The notes under the pieces: generated by a model
The model's input: only the letters and a program-made list of their open reading frames with translations
The model's database searches: none
Told to the model about the DNA's origin: nothing
Shown here: positions 14,017 through 20,048 of the stretch, piece by piece
Layout: the number at the start of each line of letters is the position of its first letter
Position numbering within the stretch: position 1 is the first letter of the stretch
Origin: an uncultured Prevotellaceae bacterium
GTDB lineage: Bacteria > Bacteroidota > Bacteroidia > Bacteroidales > Bacteroidaceae
DNA length: 20,048 bases
NCBI GenBank assembly: GCA_937893145.1
Contig: CALBJW010000111.1
Location: forward strand, 1 to 20,048
Reading direction: 5' to 3'
Program-made: the position numbers and the translations under genes

Positions 14017-17000
14017 TTACTTTACATATACCTTCTTGCCACCCTGGATATAGAGACCAGGACGAGTGATGCTAATCACCTTGCGACCGTTGATGTCGTA
14101 TGTAGCCTCAACCTTAGTCTCTGGGTCGTTCAAGAGTTCTTCGATGCTTGTCTCCTCACCATTGATAGCAACTGCGATTGACTTAACATCCGAAGGAGTA
14201 CTTTCCTTGAGGTAGAAGCGGAATGGGAACACATCACTAACATTAGTAGTCTTCACAAACTTAGTTCCATCAGAATTAAGTTTGAAGTAACCTTCACCGA
14301 GATTACACTTAACGAATGCACCATTAAGACCTTCAGTCTCCTCTGCGGTATTTGCAACCACATTACGAGAAGCAAGCGCCATTTCCCACTCATAAGCAGC
14401 ATCCTTCACAAGTACAGGAGTACCAGCAGGGATGTCATCACCGGCTTCCACGAAGTAAGCAGTATTCTCATTCTGATTTGAGAAAGTATATACTTCACAA
14501 GTCTCAGGGAAGTCGCTAACCTTAATATCGAATGGCACACAAACAGTATTGTAACCCTGAGTGTTTGTACGAGCATAATTAACATTACCAGCAACAAATC
14601 CCTGCTGTGGAGCGAAGTCAGCCTTATCTGTAAGAACGAAGTTAGCACACTGTCCGTTAGCAATCACATTCTGAGTATTAGCAACATCAGCAGCATCAGC
14701 CACCTTAATCATCATATTAGCAGGTGCATTTGCAGTAAGAACCTCTGGCTGAGCAACGAGGAAGTTATTAGCAGAAGCATCGAGAAGAAGAGGTGAGTTT
14801 TCTCCAATCTTTGCAGAAAGCTCTGCCATATCAGCCTCACGCCATGTACCAGAAAGTGTCAAAGCACCATTAACCATTTCTGCCTTGCGAGTGCTTCCGA
14901 TTACATCGTAATCGTATTCACGATTAGGATTCTCTGTACCGAGATAATAGAGCTGGAAGTTATCGAATACGAACCAACCGGCAGTCGAGTTGTTTTCAGT
15001 TTTCTTTACGCCAACTACGAGGTGTCCATCGTTACCCACCTTTATAATAGGAAGCTTATGAGTATATTTACCAGCATCAAACGCACGGCCAGCAGCAGCT
15101 TGTGTATCCTCTGTAAAGTCAGCAGCGTTGTAAACATTCAAAAGAATCTTTTCTTCCTTATAACTTCCTTCAGGATTAGACCATGCATAGAAATATCCAC
15201 AATTTGTTACACCCTTTGCAAAAGCTTGACATGTAACCATATAATATCCTGCAGGAACACTAAGTGCCTGATAACAATCCCACTGGTTGTTACTATTTTT
15301 AATCCAATTGCCACTTTGCGTAGTTTTTACACTCCAATTAAAGTTAGAGAAAGCATCATTATCTGCTCCACCTATTGCTTGTGTCACTCTATCTCCATTT
15401 CCCTTATTATCAAATGTCCATCCTGCGCCACCGCAATCAATTCTATCGAAGTTTGCAGACTTAATATAATGAGACACATTAACAGGGTTATCAGCAGTTG
15501 CCTTTGCAATTTCAGCATTGAGCATTTCCTCTGTAACCATCTCCCACTGCTGATGCTTATCTTCTGCATTAAGTGGAGCAGTAGTTACATAGCGATAAAT
15601 AGGATTATCATTGAAATATGTTACATCTTTAGCAGTCAACGCCTTCTTTACACCGTTCTGCTCATATGCAAGAACGAAGAAGTCATCCTTTTCAATCAAC
15701 TCCCATTCTGCGATGTATTCTGCAGAATTATTGTTATCCACATAAGCAGCATCTGTAATATGTCCATACTGGCTTTCAATATTGTATTTACCATTAGAAA
15801 GAGCATTAACAGTCATCTCCAACTTTGGATAGTTACCTACCACTGCATGTGAACCCCACCAACCTGCATTCATAAGGTAACGGCCTGTCTCACGATTACG
15901 GAAATAGCACTTACCATTATCTGCAACAGTTTCATCTACTGGCTGGTCATCAATCTCAGCATTATATTCATGATAAGAGAATGTCACAGCACATGGCTTG
16001 TGGTCACAAAGTGGAGAACCCTTCTTAAGGTTTGTACCCGCTACATCTTCAGAAGCCACGAATGAGAGGTCCTGACAATATGTTTCAGCCACAAGGCGAA
16101 TGTTACTTTCTGTATTATTGATATACCAAATCTTATCTACCACTTCACCTTTCAAGTAACCATTTGTGCTTGCCATGATAGAACCAGAAGGATAAGCAGG
16201 ATAAACTCCATCACGACCATACTGAATCCAAGGGTCACGAATAGTGAAACGCTCATCTGCATTGATGCCATCAATAAGGATGCTCTTCACCTTATCACGA
16301 GTGTAACGAGTGTTTGAGTCACCAATGATGATTATAGGGCGCTTATTGTTTGTAGCTTTGATAGCAGCAACAAGTTGCTGAAGCTGTGAGGCACGAGCAT
16401 CACGGTCGCCCTGACCATCATCTGCATCCATGTGCATAGTGTAGAGATCTACTTCTGTACCATCAGCAAGAGTGATGAGATAATAGCGATAACCCTTCTT
16501 AATAAGACCATCAGCACCCTGATCTGTGTAACCATTATGCTGATTCCACTGAGTCCATGATTCGTTTGAAGGAGTTGCCACATTAGTTGAACCATCGATA
16601 CGGTAATACACATTGAGACCATCGATATCAAAAAGAGGTTTCTGGCTAAAGTAATTAGTTAGGTTTGCATTAGCAACAGTAATAGAACCACGATGAGTCA
16701 TTGCGTTATAATGGTTACCTACACCATCATTCCATGCTACATCCCAAAGATCGCCGTGATAATTGAAGTTCTCGCTTACACCTACCACATCAAAACCCGA
16801 ATTGAGCAAGCATCGTCCAATAGCTTGCGCACCAGGTTTTTCTGTTGCATCAGGATTGAGGTTAATATTTACGACCAAATTTACTGACTTTGGCATACCG
16901 TCCACATTCAAACTTGAAACTGTGAACTTCTTCTTTGCCTGCCATTCAGCGTACTCAGTTTCTGAGATAAGCTGCCAATAGCTGCGGTCAGTATCGTTAG

Positions 17001-17397
17001 TAGTATTCTGACAAGTCACACCGCCACCAAGATACATTGCACGATTTTCATCACCTGGATTCGCTGGATCAGCAACCTTATCCTCAAAAGCAAAGAACTG
17101 ACCACCACTCTTCAGTTGATAGTAACCAGCAGCATTCTTTTTAGCAGTATAAGCAGTGCCACCAATAGTGAAACCAGTAGCAGAAGCTGTGAACGCCACA
17201 GGAGTACCAATGTTTGGTGCTTGCAACTTATTATCAGCACCCAAGAACTTAGCCTGATAGATGTTGAAAAGATAATACTTCTGTCCACTTGTAAGGTCTG
17301 AACCTGTAAAGGCAGACGCACCAATCTGGACAGCAAGGAACAACACGAGCAACATCATGCCTCGCATCCATCCCTTAAGCAAATTGATTTTTCTCAT
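14017..17397 (-). CDS. Large secreted EEP (DNase I-fold) phosphodiesterase with Prevotella-type C-terminal domain
   Basis: The ATG at 17397 gives 1126 residues, starting MRKINLLKGWMRGMM with a signal peptide that ends near GASA. Residues about 30-150 look like a ricin-type or lectin-like module. Residues about 158-475 show the endonuclease/exonuclease/phosphatase set: SLNVDG (Asn164), GVSENF (Glu209), YTMHMDAD (His322), IIIGDSNT (Asp360, Asn362), VDKIWY (Asp421) and LCDHKPC (Asp465, His466). This order fits neutral sphingomyelinase-like and related secreted phosphodiesterases; the substrate is not clear. The rest contains beta-rich binding modules (about 490-860) and a C-terminal region ending YDINGRKV, GLYIQGGKKVYVK, like type IX or similar sorting domains of Prevotella. 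It has its own promoter and is followed by the 54-residue gene. Confidence 0.8.
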   Translation of the reverse strand: MRKINLLKGWMRGMMLLVLFLAVQIGASAFTGSDLTSGQKYYLFNIYQAKFLGADNKLQAPNIGTPVAFTASATGFTIGGTAYTAKKNAAGYYQLKSGGQFFAFEDKVADPANPGDENRAMYLGGGVTCQNTTNDTDRSYWQLISETEYAEWQAKKKFTVSSLNVDGMPKSVNLVVNINLNPDATEKPGAQAIGRCLLNSGFDVVGVSENFNYHGDLWDVAWNDGVGNHYNAMTHRGSITVANANLTNYFSQKPLFDIDGLNVYYRIDGSTNVATPSNESWTQWNQHNGYTDQGADGLIKKGYRYYLITLADGTEVDLYTMHMDADDGQGDRDARASQLQQLVAAIKATNNKRPIIIIGDSNTRYTRDKVKSILIDGINADERFTIRDPWIQYGRDGVYPAYPSGSIMASTNGYLKGEVVDKIWYINNTESNIRLVAETYCQDLSFVASEDVAGTNLKKGSPLCDHKPCAVTFSYHEYNAEIDDQPVDETVADNGKCYFRNRETGRYLMNAGWWGSHAVVGNYPKLEMTVNALSNGKYNIESQYGHITDAAYVDNNNSAEYIAEWELIEKDDFFVLAYEQNGVKKALTAKDVTYFNDNPIYRYVTTAPLNAEDKHQQWEMVTEEMLNAEIAKATADNPVNVSHYIKSANFDRIDCGGAGWTFDNKGNGDRVTQAIGGADNDAFSNFNWSVKTTQSGNWIKNSNNQWDCYQALSVPAGYYMVTCQAFAKGVTNCGYFYAWSNPEGSYKEEKILLNVYNAADFTEDTQAAAGRAFDAGKYTHKLPIIKVGNDGHLVVGVKKTENNSTAGWFVFDNFQLYYLGTENPNREYDYDVIGSTRKAEMVNGALTLSGTWREADMAELSAKIGENSPLLLDASANNFLVAQPEVLTANAPANMMIKVADAADVANTQNVIANGQCANFVLTDKADFAPQQGFVAGNVNYARTNTQGYNTVCVPFDIKVSDFPETCEVYTFSNQNENTAYFVEAGDDIPAGTPVLVKDAAYEWEMALASRNVVANTAEETEGLNGAFVKCNLGEGYFKLNSDGTKFVKTTNVSDVFPFRFYLKESTPSDVKSIAVAINGEETSIEELLNDPETKVEATYDINGRKVISITRPGLYIQGGKKVYVK

Positions 17398-17441
17398 AAT
17401 ATTATATGTTTTAAATTCATACATTTCACGAATATCAAATG

Positions 17442-17471
17442 CAAATATACACATTTTCCAAATAATCCAAA
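17442..17471 (-). promoter_or_regulatory. Predicted promoter of the EEP protein gene
   Basis: On the minus strand TATATTTG (17449-17442) matches the -7 box and TTTG (17471-17468) lies 18 nt upstream, a good Bacteroidetes pair. Transcription would start about 40 nt before the ATG at 17397, separating this unit from the GH43 unit. Confidence 0.75.
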
Positions 17472-17557
17472 CAAAAATGTCCCGAATAATACCAAAACAC
17501 ACCGATTTTCTCCCTACTCCTTATTATATATATACGAAAATGCAAACAGCACAAAAC

Positions 17558-17592
17558 AAAAAAGGGTTCGGCAATAATCTATCGCCGAACCC
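17558..17592 (-). terminator. Intrinsic terminator after the 59-residue gene
   Basis: On the minus strand GGGTTCGGC (17592-17584) pairs perfectly with GCCGAACCC (17572-17564), followed by TTTTTT (17563-17558). It begins 9 nt after the small gene, closing the GH43 unit. Confidence 0.92.
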
Positions 17593-17601
17593 TCACCACG
17601 C

Positions 17602-17781
17602 TTAGCGTGACATATTCCAATCGTCGTTTCCAAACTCAAAACCTTTATTGAATTCCTTAGCACGACCTTCATACTCGCCATCCTCAACCTCCACTACCTT
17701 GAGGTCTGGCGAAGTAGCAATCATATCTTCTGCATCCAGAGCAACCAATTCCACCTCTGGAGTATCATATATCTTTTTCAT
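17602..17781 (-). CDS. Small acidic protein of 59 residues, MKKxYxxPxV type
   Basis: An ATG at 17781 opens a 59-codon frame ending in TAA at 17602-17604. It reads MKKIYDTPEVELVALDAEDM, then the acidic VVEVEDGEYEG, and ends FEFGNDDWNMSR. No signal peptide, membrane segment or cysteine is present. It starts 14 nt after the GH43 stop and is followed at once by a strong terminator, so it belongs to the GH43 transcript. It is the clear relative of the 54-residue protein at 13824-13988. I recall similar short MKK-x-Y-x-x-P proteins as unannotated genes in Bacteroidales, but I do not know a function for them. Confidence 0.8.
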   Translation of the reverse strand: MKKIYDTPEVELVALDAEDMIATSPDLKVVEVEDGEYEGRAKEFNKGFEFGNDDWNMSR

Positions 17782-17795
17782 ATTACATTCTTTAA

Positions 17796-20048
17796 TTATT
17801 TTACAAAAATCTTCTTGCCATTCTTAATCAACAAGCCTTTAGCACCAGCACCTACACGCTGTCCCATGATGTTGTAAACGGCACCACTCATTTCATTGCC
17901 TACATTCACAGCATCCACACCTGTTGCACTGCCCGACAGACCGAAGAACACAGTCTTTGCACCAGCACCAGCGGCACTATATTCAGGCACACCATTAAGG
18001 TCAAAGTATGCTCTGTTCTCAGCAATCTTAGCCTTCACCTTGTCTGTAGTCATCGCAATAGTGTTTGCTGTGTTCATGAAGTATTTGCCCTCTGGCACCT
18101 GAATCTTCTCTGCCTTCAAGTTACCCACAAGACCGAGAGCCGTACCCTCATAGCCCACGAATGGCACACCTGTGCAAGTGATGGTAACAGTCTCTTCATT
18201 AGCAAGGAAAACATACGGAACACCTTTCTCAAGTTGCTCATCATCCTCCAACTGATCAAGATAAACGCCTGTAATCTCACCACCTATCTTCTGTACGCTA
18301 TTCACGCTATAGAATGTAGCACCCGTCTTCTCCGCCGAAGCGTATGGCAAACAAATAGTATAGTACTCACCCACAGCCAAACCAGTACGAGTGTATATGT
18401 TGTTTACTGGCTCTACTGCTGGCTTCACAATCATGTCGCCTTGTGCTGGAGGCATAATACCAGGCCAACCTTCTTTCCAGTTGCCCCACAACACAGGACT
18501 CACAAAGAGTACACGACCTCTCTGCATGTCCCACGCACCATTAACCTTCATATATCCATGATAGAACAACCATTCCCTGCCGTTCTTATCTGTCACAATC
18601 TGTGAACAATGACCAGGACCACGACACCAATCCGATGAAGAAAGGAGACCTGACATAGCTCTGTTACCAGAGAAAGAATCTTGACCATCCATATTATTAA
18701 ATGTACCACCCAAACTTGTGCTGCGAGCCACTACAAGCTGATAGCTGATATTATTAGCATTATCTGTTCCTGCAGTTGTTCCCTTCGAAGCCACAAGGTA
18801 ATAATAGCCATCACGCTTCACAATCATAGGAGCCTCAATATGAGTCCAGTCGCCACCAGTACCTTTAACAAGTGCCTTCTTGTCACCAACAACAGACAAG
18901 CCATCCTCTGTCAATTCCCAGTACCAGATGCCGTGCCATGACCCCCAGACCATATACTTCTTGTCGCCATCAACGAAGAGCGATGGGTCGATACAGTTCT
19001 CAAGATTAGCACTTAAAGTACCATTTTCGCCAGTAGCAGAGAAAAGAACCCCTTTATACTCAAACGGTCCGTAAGGCTTATCACTTGTAGCCACACATAT
19101 CTGAGTCTTCTTTTGTTCACCCCATGCAGCATTAGCAAAGTACAACACATACTTATCACCAATCTTAGCAATCTCTGGAGCCCAAAGGAAAGTATATCCC
19201 ACTTCCGAAGGACGATCACCTGCAGGGAACACATTTGTCACCTTGTTCCAAGTAATCATATCAGCCGATTGATAAACAGAAATACCTTCACCTTCCTGAT
19301 GCTCTGTGCAATAAAGGTAATAGTAACCATCATCAGCAAGAATCACCGAAGGGTCAGCAGCATCCACATTCAAGATAGGATTAGTAAAAGTAGAAGTCTC
19401 AGAACACAAATCATTTATCTCCTGTATCTTCTCCTCAGCATTATCCTTATCTGCCTCAAAGTCAAAAACGCCCTTATTATTCACATTGTCAATCACAGAC
19501 TTATGCTCTTGGAATGCAGTCACATACCTCACATAAGCCTCTGCCTCATCAGGCGAGATAAAGAGCCAACAGTAAGTAGGCTCACTACCTATTGAAAGAC
19601 CGCCATTATCAGATACAACAACATTTCTATCGCTTATCTCATTACCGAATACACCTTTCATCTTCTGATAACGACATATAGAGTACAAATTACCTTGCTG
19701 ATTTGAGGCAAGCTTAATGTCGTCACCACCCTTAGTTTCATTCGTTGCAATGTTATTACGCAAATTAGCACGATAAATAGAGAAAGTCTTGTTATTTACA
19801 CTTGTCAAAGTGTACGAACTACTGCCATCAGGATTTCCAGGAAAGTTTCCTCCCACTTCCCAGAGCACCTTAGGTTCACTATCAAACTCCGTACTCTCAT
19901 TCAAGAAGCGGAGCGAACCATCACCCACCTTCACTGCCAGGTAGTACTTACCTCCCGCAGTCGGAGTACTTCCCTTCCAATTCTGTGCCTGCATACTTCC
20001 CAAGCACCCAAACATGGCGACCAGAGCCACCACCAAACAAAGCAATTT
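17796..20048 (-). CDS. GH43-family glycosidase with Prevotella-type C-terminal domain (N-terminus cut by window)
   Basis: A secreted glycosidase, probably acting on arabinan or arabinoxylan. The frame runs to the window end as AAA-TTG-CTT, so the true start lies just outside; the visible signal peptide ends GSMQAQ. Counting from the TTG at 20045 (749 residues), about 25-165 is a beta-rich N-terminal module and about 221-530 is the five-bladed GH43 propeller. Candidate catalytic residues: Asp231 in DAADPSV (base), Asp353 in CIDPSLF, Glu404 in HIEAPMIV (acid), and the metal-site His479 in GPGHCS. FLWAPEIAKIGDKYVLYF is typical of the family. The C-terminal part has beta-rich modules and ends VYNIMGQRV, KGLLIKNGKKIFVK, like the EEP protein. 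With the GH28 fragment it suggests pectin side-chain use. Confidence 0.87.
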   Translation of the reverse strand, partial: KLLCLVVALVAMFGCLGSMQAQNWKGSTPTAGGKYYLAVKVGDGSLRFLNESTEFDSEPKVLWEVGGNFPGNPDGSSSYTLTSVNNKTFSIYRANLRNNIATNETKGGDDIKLASNQQGNLYSICRYQKMKGVFGNEISDRNVVVSDNGGLSIGSEPTYCWLFISPDEAEAYVRYVTAFQEHKSVIDNVNNKGVFDFEADKDNAEEKIQEINDLCSETSTFTNPILNVDAADPSVILADDGYYYLYCTEHQEGEGISVYQSADMITWNKVTNVFPAGDRPSEVGYTFLWAPEIAKIGDKYVLYFANAAWGEQKKTQICVATSDKPYGPFEYKGVLFSATGENGTLSANLENCIDPSLFVDGDKKYMVWGSWHGIWYWELTEDGLSVVGDKKALVKGTGGDWTHIEAPMIVKRDGYYYLVASKGTTAGTDNANNISYQLVVARSTSLGGTFNNMDGQDSFSGNRAMSGLLSSSDWCRGPGHCSQIVTDKNGREWLFYHGYMKVNGAWDMQRGRVLFVSPVLWGNWKEGWPGIMPPAQGDMIVKPAVEPVNNIYTRTGLAVGEYYTICLPYASAEKTGATFYSVNSVQKIGGEITGVYLDQLEDDEQLEKGVPYVFLANEETVTITCTGVPFVGYEGTALGLVGNLKAEKIQVPEGKYFMNTANTIAMTTDKVKAKIAENRAYFDLNGVPEYSAAGAGAKTVFFGLSGSATGVDAVNVGNEMSGAVYNIMGQRVGAGAKGLLIKNGKKIFVK

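Noticed and set aside
15022..15852. Plus-strand open frame of 276 codons opposite the EEP protein gene
   Set aside because: Antisense to a coherent secreted protein with clear motifs; Ile/Cys/Ser-rich composition and no promoter-like sequence support a shadow frame.

Overview
The window reads as a chromosomal segment of a Bacteroidales bacterium, most likely Prevotellaceae (Prevotella/Segatella-like). The reasons are: promoters of the Bacteroidetes type (TAnnTTTG with an upstream TTTG) before several genes; poor Shine-Dalgarno sequences; SusC/BtuB-style TonB receptors and surface lipoproteins with an acidic stretch after the lipobox cysteine; and large secreted proteins ending in a C-terminal domain of the 'NGKK(V/I)(F/Y)VK' type common in Prevotella. 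The species is inferred only from these traits.

Layout, left to right. (1) Bases 1-218 are the 3' end of a plus-strand GH28-like pectinase, followed by hairpins and a 136-bp near-palindrome. (2) From 8625 down to 383 on the minus strand lies a vitamin B12 (cobamide) acquisition operon. It begins with a cobalamin riboswitch and runs DUF4465 lipoprotein, BtuG-like beta-propeller lipoprotein with an extra C-terminal domain, BtuB-like TonB receptor, BtuF-like binding lipoprotein, BtuC-like permease and CbiB. No BtuD ATPase is present here. (3) pnp (minus) and a thioredoxin-fold lipoprotein without its CXXC (plus) are divergent from about 11.1 kb. (4) manC (minus) converges on the thioredoxin-like gene across a cluster of hairpins that includes a second copy of the near-palindrome. 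(5) From 20048 down to 13824 on the minus strand are two tandem units with the same architecture: a large secreted protein with the Prevotella-type C-terminal domain (first a GH43 glycosidase, then a DNase I-fold EEP phosphodiesterase), each followed within 14-28 nt by a tiny related gene (59 and 54 codons) and then a terminator hairpin.

How the genes work together. The riboswitch shuts down the B12 operon when cobalamin is plentiful. The surface lipoproteins capture cobamide and pass it to the TonB receptor. BtuF and BtuC carry it across the inner membrane with an ATPase that must be encoded elsewhere, and CbiB makes the nucleotide-loop precursor. The secreted GH28, GH43 and EEP proteins fit a life spent degrading plant polysaccharide and organic phosphate.

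The least ordinary signals are: (a) the repeated 'secreted CTD protein + small MKKxYxxPxV peptide' pairing; (b) two gapless-alignable copies of a ~138-bp near-palindromic repeat, both in gaps between convergent genes; (c) a 79-bp palindromic element apparently inserted in frame inside the btuB-like gene; and (d) a BtuG propeller fused to a second surface domain.
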